Source: Pseudoalteromonas caenipelagi (GTDB lineage Bacteria; Pseudomonadota; Gammaproteobacteria; Enterobacterales; Alteromonadaceae). Taken from it: a DNA stretch of 64,000 nucleotides. The notes below the pieces were generated by a model, which saw nothing but the letters and a program-made list of their open reading frames with translations, had not been told where the DNA came from and did no database searches. The position numbers and the translations under genes were made by a program. Below are positions 8,801 to 16,115 of this stretch, in pieces; positions within the stretch are counted from its first letter, which is position 1, and each line of letters opens with the position of its first letter. The DNA lies in contig NZ_JABBPG010000003.1 of assembly GCF_013140855.1 (NCBI RefSeq), positions 496,001-560,000 of the forward strand, read 5' to 3'.

Positions 8801-11195
8801 TTTCACCACGGTCTAAATACTGCTCAGTTAAGTAAAAGCCAGTCGCGGTTACGGTGGTTTCAGTTGGGCCGTAAGTATTAATAAGAGTTGGCCCCGAGAA
8901 CGCTTTAAACCAATGATTTACTTTTGCCACCTGTAACGCTTCACCTCCGACTATGACCAAGCGCAGTGTTTGTGCAATTGCCTTATGTGGGTAGCTGACA
9001 AGTTGGTGCCAAAATGCGGTAGGTAAGCTCACAATTGAAATGTTGTGTTGCTCACAGAAGTTGAAAAACTGCACGGGATCACTGACGCAAGCTTGATCTC
9101 TTATCACCAGCTGCGCGCCAAAGCACAGTGAGCCAAATATTTCTTCAATTGAGATATCAAAGTTAATCGTAGAAAACTGTAACACTGTATCTTGCGGTGT
9201 AATTTGATATCTGTGTTCAATATTGAGCAAGAAGTTAGCAAGTTGCAGATGCTCAATCATGACACCTTTAGGTTTACCTGTAGTACCAGACGTATACATA
9301 ACATAAGCAAGATTTTGCAATGTGATATCAGGTAAAGGGTAAAGCTGGCTGTTTGTGCCTAATTGCTGAATAAATTCAGAGTCATCTATGGCTAGTAGTT
9401 TGCTATTTACATTGGCAAAAGCAGCATTTGAGGTGAGCGCTTGCTGTGTCAAGATAACCTCAAGCGCTGAGTCGTCTATCATGTACTCAATTCTGTCTTT
9501 TGGATAAGAGGGATCGAGCGGAACATAACCAGTGCCGGCTTTTAGAATGGCCATAATGGCAACAATCATGTCGGAACTTGGCATAAAACTTACGCCAATT
9601 AACGTGTCCGATGTTATTTGTACGTTGGCTAATAAATACTGAGCAAGTTGAGTACTTTGCAGGTCAAGTTCACGATAGCTGAGTATTTTATCTGCACACT
9701 TGAGTGCGACGGCATTGGGTTGTGTTTTTACCTGAGCTGCAAATAATGACAAAGCGTCAACTTGAGCAGGGGAGCTATGTTCAAATGGTGCTGTTAACTT
9801 TGGTAACAGAGCAGGTTCAATGTCTTGTAGTTGTGCATTTTGCGGTTCTGGCAACTCAACCAAGTTCACCAGTAGTTGCTTGAAATGGTCAAGCATGGCT
9901 TGTACGGCCTGCGGCTCAAAATCGGCACAGCGATAAGTTAACTCCAAATGCAAAGACGCGTGGGGGAGAACAGTCACTGTGAGCGGGTAATTTAGATCTG
10001 ACCTATTGTGTATCTCATCAATGTCAAATTCGAGATTATTAAAGTCTAGCGCTTTATCCATGGGCGCGTTTTCATAGACAAAAATACTATTAAACAAAGG
10101 TTGGTCGCCTAATTCACTGTATTTTTGAATATCAGTTAAAGCGCTCTGCTCATAGTCACGTAGTGCTAGGTTAGTGTGTTGTAATTGTTGCAGCCATTGT
10201 TTGAGGTTTTGTTGCTCATCAATATTCACTCTAAGGGGTAAGGTGTTGATGAACAAGCCCACTATGCTTTCAATGTCTGGTAAGTTGATTGAACGTCCGG
10301 CAACGGTTACGCCAAAAACTACATCGCTACTTTGTGCGTAACGGGCCAAAGTTTGTGCCCATGCACCTTGCAGTAAGGTGTTGAGTGTCACTTGATAGTC
10401 GCTGGCAATTGCTCGCAGTTGTTCAGAGGTGTGCTTATCTAATTGGCAAATTATGTCTTTGCTCAAAGTAGCGTGCGCGTCGCTGGCAAAGCGATTTGCT
10501 TGCATAATACCTAAGTCTGTTGGCGCACTAAAACCAGCTAATTGCTGGTGCCAAAATGCTTGCTCGGCTGGCACATCTTTGTTTTTACTCAACCAAGCGA
10601 TGTAGTCTTGGTACTTAGGTGCGCTTTGCAAGTTTAATGGCGCGTTGTCGCAAAAGTGACGGTAAAGCTGCAAAAACTCCACCATAATCAGCGAAAAGCA
10701 CCATGCATCCATCAAAATATGATGGTAACTGCGAATAAACTGATAACGGTTATCATCAAGTTGCGCCAAAGTGACCGTCATCATGGGTGCTTGATTAAAG
10801 TTCAACCCTTGCTTGCGTTGCTGTGCGAGTAACTGTTCGGTCTGTGCTGCTTGGCGTTCAGCGCTTAAGTGGCGCCAATCGAGAAACTCAAAAGGTAAGC
10901 GCACATTTTTGAATACCACTTGTAACGGTTGCTCTTGAGTCTCATGCACAAATGCGCTTCGCAAAACTTGGTGGCGGTCCACCACCGCTTGCCACGCTTT
11001 TTCAAATGCAGCAACGTTTAAATTATCCATGGTCATGATATAGCGGTATTGCTGTAAATAGATGCCGCTATTAGGGTGCATCAGAGTATGAAATAGCATC
11101 CCCTGCTGTACAGGGGTTAGCGGGTAAATTGTCTCTATGTTCTCGGCTAATGCCTTGAGTGACTTAGTTGTAATAGTCGTCATGATATCGCTCAT
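2805..11195 (-). CDS. Non-ribosomal peptide synthetase, C-A-T-C-T-C-A-T
   Basis: This 2796-residue enzyme extends the peptide. Domains in order are C1 (HHILMDAW, H158), A1 (YTSGTTGKPKG at about 634), T1 (GGHS, Ser1027), C2 (HHIVSDHIS, H1260), T2 (Ser1635), C3 (HHIISDHVS, H1859), A2 (YTSGSTGKPKG at about 2332) and T3 (Ser2735). No adenylation domain lies between C2 and T2. C1 has the IYPLTPVQQGMLFH opening seen in domains that accept a D-residue, which suits the E domain ending the upstream protein. C2 and C3 have the ITPDMLPL...IYPLAPLQEGILFHH opening of dual E/C domains. By-eye pocket codes are D-I-E-S-I-G-T-V-T for A1 (basic residue, weak call) and D-V-W-H-F-I-L-V-V for A2 (Ser-like). Its ATG directly abuts the TAA of the upstream gene. 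Confidence 0.96.
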   Translation of the reverse strand: MSDIMTTITTKSLKALAENIETIYPLTPVQQGMLFHTLMHPNSGIYLQQYRYIMTMDNLNVAAFEKAWQAVVDRHQVLRSAFVHETQEQPLQVVFKNVRLPFEFLDWRHLSAERQAAQTEQLLAQQRKQGLNFNQAPMMTVTLAQLDDNRYQFIRSYHHILMDAWCFSLIMVEFLQLYRHFCDNAPLNLQSAPKYQDYIAWLSKNKDVPAEQAFWHQQLAGFSAPTDLGIMQANRFASDAHATLSKDIICQLDKHTSEQLRAIASDYQVTLNTLLQGAWAQTLARYAQSSDVVFGVTVAGRSINLPDIESIVGLFINTLPLRVNIDEQQNLKQWLQQLQHTNLALRDYEQSALTDIQKYSELGDQPLFNSIFVYENAPMDKALDFNNLEFDIDEIHNRSDLNYPLTVTVLPHASLHLELTYRCADFEPQAVQAMLDHFKQLLVNLVELPEPQNAQLQDIEPALLPKLTAPFEHSSPAQVDALSLFAAQVKTQPNAVALKCADKILSYRELDLQSTQLAQYLLANVQITSDTLIGVSFMPSSDMIVAIMAILKAGTGYVPLDPSYPKDRIEYMIDDSALEVILTQQALTSNAAFANVNSKLLAIDDSEFIQQLGTNSQLYPLPDITLQNLAYVMYTSGTTGKPKGVMIEHLQLANFLLNIEHRYQITPQDTVLQFSTINFDISIEEIFGSLCFGAQLVIRDQACVSDPVQFFNFCEQHNISIVSLPTAFWHQLVSYPHKAIAQTLRLVIVGGEALQVAKVNHWFKAFSGPTLINTYGPTETTVTATGFYLTEQYLDRGEIPIGQPNINTHVYILDAQRRPVPQGVIGELYVGGPSLARGYLNKPKQTEQAFVTSPFVQNERLYRTGDLVRLNQNLQIEFHGRKDDQVKIRGYRVEVAEIETVIQQQHNITQCIVVPWQKPQGDKALAAYITASQKQNTKQLRSQLASQLAEYMIPAVIIELDALPLTSNGKIDKKALPNPAEVSQTIMADDQTPANPTEQLIINCWKTVLGVQNIGLDDNFFALGGHSLLVIQVLSALKQQGVTTHAAQLFKTPTPRLLANVITYSEQTAHASDKPVGDLIPEHCQKITPDMLPLLDLSQQQIDAIVEKVPAGAAGVQDIYPLAPLQEGILFHHMLSPQNDPYIVKALLEVENIETFNQLVAGLNFMIERHEVLRSSIMWRQLDKPVQLVHRKAQLSIEWVDFDANNHDNLETVYQTLLTKEPTNTRDNDIEIDLEACPLIKLRVSKNTTTGKLAVMFIEHHIVSDHISVEIILNEISAYLSGQAASLDTAVQYKTFVARAIEHDHSAAQRFFKRLLGDVDFATLPYQLNNTQGNASDINQHSYKLDQPTSAKIRQLASQFNVSPASFFHSAWALVVARASAHSDIVFGTVLSGRMQSAEQTNAMLGMFINTLPVRLNLTRLTAEQLITRTREQLEALIPHEQSALALAQRASQLSGEQPLFSAILNYRHSHNNDEHAGQQPALNGVRLVHVDEPSNYPFTLSVDDFSNSALFALTLELNKGLYAQQIEQELNTAIAALCQQLMSNSSTPILEHYLQQCHQLQQPIWQRPPEMVFVEPQKHQPNPVDVESNKSLVSEPDVAFQSVQERLLAQIWQPILGVTPITRDSHFFELGGHSLLVMQVITALQKEGYQLNASEVFKSPVLKKLAVKLELTTAHTTDENAFAGKSLAKGLTQITPDMLPLIALSQQDIDHIVSHIPGGVANIKDIYPLAPLQEGILFHHRFDKEHDPYVMPAYLKIKGKARFEQFITGINHIIERHDTLRTAILWDHLSQPVQVVCHQAQLPVEWLALDPTQDYLMQMKNTDAQQAPSLNLQKAPLLTVTVAHDKHNDEFVIRLLDHHIISDHVSMAIVQQELEMLFNGQQHALPKPVQYRGFISQLLQRQATGRDDTKTFFSKQLKGFTEPSTPFALTLKQSHSTQVNELDSLLDVSLSQQVRIAAKKLKLNPATLFHSAFAMVIAACSNKEDVLFGTVMSGRLQGTKGTESMLGMFINTLPLRLTLTDLTPLQLVRQTQQNLMALLPYEQSALSEIQQHSELSADTALFTSLLNYRHTRKKVRDEQNSLIGLEFIDPKERTNYPFAIAVDDYGDDFLLNIQVLEPLSAQRIEQYMLSALAQLTHALIAQHSRPIMHYSVVPQSEQTALLTHHVKTADFADDACIYELLEQQLATMSDRAHDALIFEDKSMSYQLFDEKTNQLARYLIEQGVVQNDYVAIAMERSFDMVIAIWAILKAGAAYLPLDVALPTSRIDTILTDSSAKFLLTQQKLEEQFSRSYCPSVAVDEASFGKIIETYSTTALVREQQQSANSNAYAFYTSGSTGKPKGVICDHQGVVNLVQWLKKQYPLQPSDRVLQKTPYNFDVSVWEFIWPLICGATLVIAKPEGHKDARYLTQIIAQQQISHLHFVPSMLSLMLSDGDWRRCHSVKQVFCIGEALSYELQQNFFSQPGQKAELHNLYGPTEASVVVSHWQCQPQSERKLVPIGKPIQNTQLLILDKHHKLAPMGAEGELYIGGVCLAKEYLNRAQLTAEQFIEHPFATQQGARLYRTGDLVRILEDGNFDYLGRLDDQVKIRGLRIELGEIEFVLNRHPVVNTAQVAVKVNQRNEPNLVAYLMLQRQSDVNTDSAVLFAQLKDYLRSQLPSYMVPEHYVVVEQWPLSNNGKINKAQLPEPHFINLQKSVQEATTDVEQQLAEIWSQLLNLPVKHIGIDSNFFELGGHSILAMKLISAIEARFNLSLSLHSLFSSPTIQAIANQIEDIQGQQSNELDFMEQLLNEFEDQE

Positions 11196-14100
11196 TTAAT
11201 GCTGTGTTGGTTGCGTGCTGCGGTTGCTTGGGATCGCAAGTTCGTTGAGTAAACGAATAAATGCCTGATCGTCTATGTTGGCAAGCGTAAAGTCAGCGCC
11301 AGTTACTCGCCCATTGTTGCTATCGAGGCAGTGCGCAATAATCGCCGCTAAATTGTCGTGAAACGCGTGGGTAACGCTGTTCATATTGCTAAATGCGCTA
11401 TGGAATTTGGGGTAACTCCAATGAATATGAAGCTGTTGGTTTTGCACTAAAATATTGATATCAAGTAAATGGGCTCGACGGTTTTTGGGGTCTCTTGTTG
11501 CAGGTACGAGCCCAGTTTCGAGGCTAAAGAGCGCCTTGATATCGCTGTTACGACTGCCTAAAAAGTTAAACGATACAAGATTTGAATAGCCTGTTACGAG
11601 CGCGCTGTTTTGAGCTTGCATGTAGCGTAATAAACCATAACCAATACCTTTATTTGGAATAAAACGTAACTGCTCTTTAGTGGCAATAATGTCTCTTTCG
11701 AGGCAGTTGGTTACACTAAACTTTTGTGCAAATCGAGTGGTAAACCACGCAACGGTTCTAGACACATCTTGCTCTTCATGTTGGGCTAACAAGTTAGCTT
11801 CTCGGCCATGACCCTCGAGCTCTATGGTTAGTTCTGGTAATTGCCAATGAGAGGTAAGCGTCCGTGTTAGCGCGCATAGCAAGAGTTCTTGGGTGTTGGT
11901 ATTGTAGGCAAAATTTGCGTTGTTCAGCAGTTGCGCTGTCATCGTGCTATCTAACGACGTAACCATTGTTTGGGCGTCTTGATATAGATTGTCTACTGGC
12001 TCATCAAATATCGGTGAGGGTGTTAGTTGAGATTGCCAGTAAGCTTGCTGTGCTTGAATAGCTGAGTCGTTTGCAAGCTCGCTAAGGTAGCGTTGCCACT
12101 GTGCGAATTCGCAATGAACGTCAGGCAATGCGCTCGGCTTTCCTTGACTGGCAGCACTATAGCTGGTCTGTAAATCATCGATGATCACCTGCCAAGATAC
12201 GGCATCCACAACCAGGTGGTGCGCGGTACATAGCAAAACATTATCAGCTTTAAAGTGTACAAAGCGTACTAAAGGCGCGTCGGACAAATTAAATTGGCTT
12301 TGATAAGTTTTAAACGTATCTTCACAAGCTGCTTGCTCGGTCTGCTGAACAACGTTACTGAGCCAAGTCTGTTGATACGGGTTGTACTGTTGCTGCCATG
12401 TGCCATCTTGGTTGTTAAAAGACATACGCAGTGCTGCGTGTGTTTTCAGCACTTGTGCACATGCCTGTTGCAACGCTGCAAAGTCTAGGTCGCTATGAAT
12501 ATTTAGCACCACTGACTGGTTCCAATAGTGCGGGTTTGTAAGCGGTTGTTCAAAAAACCAATGCTGTATTGGTGTTAAAGGAAATGGCTGCTCGCTGAGC
12601 GGCGTCTTTTCGTTAGTTTGCACTGTGGCAGGCTGATTAACAAGCGGTAAATGAGCGATGAGTTGGGCGATAGTTTTATGTGTAAATATATCTTTAGGCA
12701 GTAATTGAATGCCTTCTTTTCTGGCTTTGGCAACCAGCTGTAGGCTCAAAATTGAATCTCCACCGACTGCAAAAAAGTCATCATGAGCTTGAATATTTTG
12801 GTTATTTAATAGCTCCCGTACAATCGCTAGCAGTATTTGCTGTGCTTTAGGTATGTTGGCTTGTACAAGATGCTCGGCTAATTTGCGTATCGTTTTATAT
12901 TCAAACAGCTGTTGTGGTTTGATGTTAATGTCTTTTTTGCGCGCTTGAGCGATGACTTGTAAGCCCAATATTGAGTCACCGCCAACACTGAAAAAATCGT
13001 CCTCGACGCTAATATGAGGGCTATTTAGCAAAGACTGCCATATTTCGAGCAACTGCGTTTCAATCAATAAGTGCTCAGCGGACAATGCCGTTGCTGGTTG
13101 ATGCGCTGTAAGCGCCGTTTTTGTGCTGCGTTGCGCTGCGTCTTGGGCCAGTGATTTGCGGTCAATTTTACCATTTGCAAGTCGCGGTAGTTGCTCGACG
13201 CTATGCCACTGGGTTGGCACCATGTAACTGGGTAGTCGTTGAGATAGTGTTGTTTTTAATTCATTGAGTTGTTGTTCATCAGCGGCCACGTACGCCAGCA
13301 GCTGAGTTTGACTGTCATCATTTTGGTCGGCAATAACGACTGCTTGAGCGCAATATTGTTTAAGCACGGCTTCTACTTCGCCTAATTCTACCCGATAACC
13401 GCGTATTTTAATTTGCTCATCGTTACGACCAAGAAAGTAAACGAGACCGTTTTTTATTACAACGTTATCACCGCTGCGGTACCATCGAAGGCCTTGTTGC
13501 TCATAAAACTTTTCAGCAGTCAGTTGGCGCTGATTTAAATAACCACTGGCCAGTGCTGGACCACCAATATGTAATTCTCCTGGCAGCCCTTGTGCTTGAA
13601 TTTGACCACACGCATCGATGACTTTAATGTCATAGTTTGGCAGCGGCACACCGATAGGTTGAATGGTGTTTGCACTGGGATCACAGACTTTATGTACAAG
13701 TGCGCCAATGGTTGCTTCAGTCGGACCGTAGTGATTGTATATCGCAACTTGAGGTGCATAACGCTTAACTGCCTCGATAACTTGGCTCGTAAGTGCCTCT
13801 CCGCCAAATATCAGTGTATGTAACGGTAGCAACGCCACATCGGCTTCAGCTTGGAGTAAACCGTAAAAGTGTGAAGGCACAATTTTTAAACAATCTACAG
13901 GATGGCGTTTTAGCTCAGCTAAAAGCGCTTGGCTATCAAGCGCTAGTTGTTCATTTAATACGCGATACTCGCGGCCTGTTAGTAATGCGCCAAATAAAGC
14001 GGTATAACCTAAATCGGCGCTGTGTTTGGATAAGCTGGTCATGCTGGCTGTTTGGCTTAACGGTATTGTTTGAGCTAGCGCATCCACATAATGAACTAAA

Positions 14101-16115
14101 TTACCGTGTGTTAGCTGAACCGCCTTAGGCTGTCCTGTTGAGCCTGAGGTGTAGATCAAATAGGCTTCATCTTGAACACTGATCTGCTCTAGAGTCAGGG
14201 GCTTATTCTGGCTTGTCGCAATACTTGTTAATTGCTCGCCACTTAAAAAGTTAACCTGTGTGCCGAGCTCAGCGTACAGCTCATTGCCAACGAGGAGTTT
14301 AAGGTTGGCATCTTGCACAATATAATCAATGCGCGCTTTGGGCCAATCAATGTCTAGCACCAAAAATGATCCACCTAATTGCCAACTAGCCAACATAGCG
14401 ATAACTTGCGTACAACTTCTTTGGAGGGTAATACCCAGTCTGTCGCCTTGGCCAAAACCGTGATTTGTCAGTTGTATACAGGCACGCTTAACCAATTCAT
14501 TCAGCTGTGCGTAGCTATATTCTTTTTCTTGCTCGCGCAGGGCAGTATGTTGAGGATGCATCTCAACTTGAGTAGCAAAAGCTTGCCAAGCGCTGTGACT
14601 ACAGGCGTTACTTTTTGCTGCGCTTAATTTTGCCTCAAGCGACGGCGGACAACTTAATAGCTCACGGTAGGGAGTGGTTGCATCACGTAGCAATTGTTCA
14701 ACCCAAAAGGTGAACATAGCTTGGAAGGTTTCAACTGTTTGCTGTTTATACAGGCTGTTGTTGAAACGCCATTTGCATGTGAATGTTTCACTATGATCGA
14801 CAACCACAAGATTAAGCTCATGGGCTGCACCGCGCTGTTCAGCCATTAGTTGTTGCTTGATTTGCTCGTTAACCCAGAGATCGTCAGGCGCGCTGTTGAG
14901 GGTGAACATGTGTTGAAACACGGGACTGCGCTGCGAGTCTCGATCGATGGTTAATTGGTCAACTAGTTTTGCAAATGGATATTCCTGATGCTTTAGTGCG
15001 TCTGTACTTTGCTGTTTAACGCGGGCAAGAAATTGTGAAAAGCGCTCTGAAGGGTCTATTTGGCAGTTTAGTGCTAATGGGTTAACTGTATAGCCAACAA
15101 TTTCCGCGTCTTCTGGCGCTAAGCGACCGGCACTAGGCGTGCCGATAACAAACTGTGTTTGCCCCGACAAGCGTGCCATAAACCACTCAAAAGCAGCTAG
15201 CCACCAAATATAAGGCGTAATGTTGTGATTGCGGCAAAATGTTTTGAGCTGGCTAGTAAACGCCTGTGACATGTTGTTGTGCAGCTCTTTACCAGCAGAG
15301 TCCATGTTTGCTTGGTGGGCAAAATCTGTTGGTAAATTTAACGCTGTGATAGATGTGAGTGAGTCTAACCAAAACTGCTTATCTGCTTGATTGAGGGCAT
15401 TGGCTTGGCGTTCACTCCACTTCTGATAAGAATGATTAGGATAGACCCTTTGAGCTGTCTTTTTACCGCCGAGTAAGCGAATAAAATCTCTACGGATAAT
15501 ATCAAACGAAATAAAATCAGCGGCAATATGATGGATTGTTATGCTAAGAAAGCATTGTGTTTTACTGTTTGTTGCTAAGACATGATTGTGTGCCAAGGCA
15601 ATATGGCAAGTTTTGTGCTGATCTGGCGCAAGTAATGTATCAGCCTGTTGTTCAAGCCAGCAATGTAGCTGTGTTTTGCTGATGTTCTTAAACTCGTAAA
15701 ATTGTGCTTGTGCGGGCTTAAAATCAGTGAGCCATTGCACAGGTTCACCCTCACGCTCGCCATAATTCAACGCTAAAACTGGGTGGATATCACATAATTT
15801 TGCAAATGCAGTGTTGACCTGCTCTGTTGTATAAAGTTCTTTTAACTCAATAGTATATGCCATATTGTAGGCAACACTGTGCGGGCGCATACGATATAAA
15901 AACCACAATGCACGTTCGTTGGCGCTCAACGCACGGGCATCATAATAATCAGGCTGCGCTTTCAATAGCGATAGTAATTGTGGTTTGTTTGCTTTTAAGC
16001 GCTCGATAAGTTGTGGTGTCATGACACCTTCTTCAGCTTTAAAGCTTAAGTTGCCATTGACTTCAGATAGCTTTATGCCTTTTTTCCAACATTCTTGCAG
16101 TAATGTCTTCGCCAT
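11196..16115 (-). CDS. Non-ribosomal peptide synthetase, TubC-C-A-T-T-E
   Basis: This 1639-residue protein is probably the first peptide module. Residues 1-52 look like a TubC-type docking domain. A condensation domain follows (HHIAADFIS, H195), likely accepting the fatty acyl chain. The A domain has YTSGSTGQPKAV at about 655 and NHYGPTEATIG. Its by-eye pocket code is D-L-T-K-I-G-H-I-G, nearly the published Asp code. Two carrier domains follow in tandem (GGDS at Ser1048 and Ser1121). The last domain is epimerization (HHLVVDAVSW at about 1299, EGHGRE, PNKGIGYG, NFLG). The ATG follows the TAA of the ligase gene without a gap. With the neighbouring hydroxylase the product is probably a D-beta-hydroxyaspartyl unit, which is inference. 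Confidence 0.96.
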   Translation of the reverse strand: MAKTLLQECWKKGIKLSEVNGNLSFKAEEGVMTPQLIERLKANKPQLLSLLKAQPDYYDARALSANERALWFLYRMRPHSVAYNMAYTIELKELYTTEQVNTAFAKLCDIHPVLALNYGEREGEPVQWLTDFKPAQAQFYEFKNISKTQLHCWLEQQADTLLAPDQHKTCHIALAHNHVLATNSKTQCFLSITIHHIAADFISFDIIRRDFIRLLGGKKTAQRVYPNHSYQKWSERQANALNQADKQFWLDSLTSITALNLPTDFAHQANMDSAGKELHNNMSQAFTSQLKTFCRNHNITPYIWWLAAFEWFMARLSGQTQFVIGTPSAGRLAPEDAEIVGYTVNPLALNCQIDPSERFSQFLARVKQQSTDALKHQEYPFAKLVDQLTIDRDSQRSPVFQHMFTLNSAPDDLWVNEQIKQQLMAEQRGAAHELNLVVVDHSETFTCKWRFNNSLYKQQTVETFQAMFTFWVEQLLRDATTPYRELLSCPPSLEAKLSAAKSNACSHSAWQAFATQVEMHPQHTALREQEKEYSYAQLNELVKRACIQLTNHGFGQGDRLGITLQRSCTQVIAMLASWQLGGSFLVLDIDWPKARIDYIVQDANLKLLVGNELYAELGTQVNFLSGEQLTSIATSQNKPLTLEQISVQDEAYLIYTSGSTGQPKAVQLTHGNLVHYVDALAQTIPLSQTASMTSLSKHSADLGYTALFGALLTGREYRVLNEQLALDSQALLAELKRHPVDCLKIVPSHFYGLLQAEADVALLPLHTLIFGGEALTSQVIEAVKRYAPQVAIYNHYGPTEATIGALVHKVCDPSANTIQPIGVPLPNYDIKVIDACGQIQAQGLPGELHIGGPALASGYLNQRQLTAEKFYEQQGLRWYRSGDNVVIKNGLVYFLGRNDEQIKIRGYRVELGEVEAVLKQYCAQAVVIADQNDDSQTQLLAYVAADEQQLNELKTTLSQRLPSYMVPTQWHSVEQLPRLANGKIDRKSLAQDAAQRSTKTALTAHQPATALSAEHLLIETQLLEIWQSLLNSPHISVEDDFFSVGGDSILGLQVIAQARKKDINIKPQQLFEYKTIRKLAEHLVQANIPKAQQILLAIVRELLNNQNIQAHDDFFAVGGDSILSLQLVAKARKEGIQLLPKDIFTHKTIAQLIAHLPLVNQPATVQTNEKTPLSEQPFPLTPIQHWFFEQPLTNPHYWNQSVVLNIHSDLDFAALQQACAQVLKTHAALRMSFNNQDGTWQQQYNPYQQTWLSNVVQQTEQAACEDTFKTYQSQFNLSDAPLVRFVHFKADNVLLCTAHHLVVDAVSWQVIIDDLQTSYSAASQGKPSALPDVHCEFAQWQRYLSELANDSAIQAQQAYWQSQLTPSPIFDEPVDNLYQDAQTMVTSLDSTMTAQLLNNANFAYNTNTQELLLCALTRTLTSHWQLPELTIELEGHGREANLLAQHEEQDVSRTVAWFTTRFAQKFSVTNCLERDIIATKEQLRFIPNKGIGYGLLRYMQAQNSALVTGYSNLVSFNFLGSRNSDIKALFSLETGLVPATRDPKNRRAHLLDINILVQNQQLHIHWSYPKFHSAFSNMNSVTHAFHDNLAAIIAHCLDSNNGRVTGADFTLANIDDQAFIRLLNELAIPSNRSTQPTQH

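Noticed and set aside
13535..14128. Plus-strand and alternate-frame open frames inside the NRPS genes
   Set aside because: They are shadows of the A domain coding sequence with no start signals or recognisable motifs.
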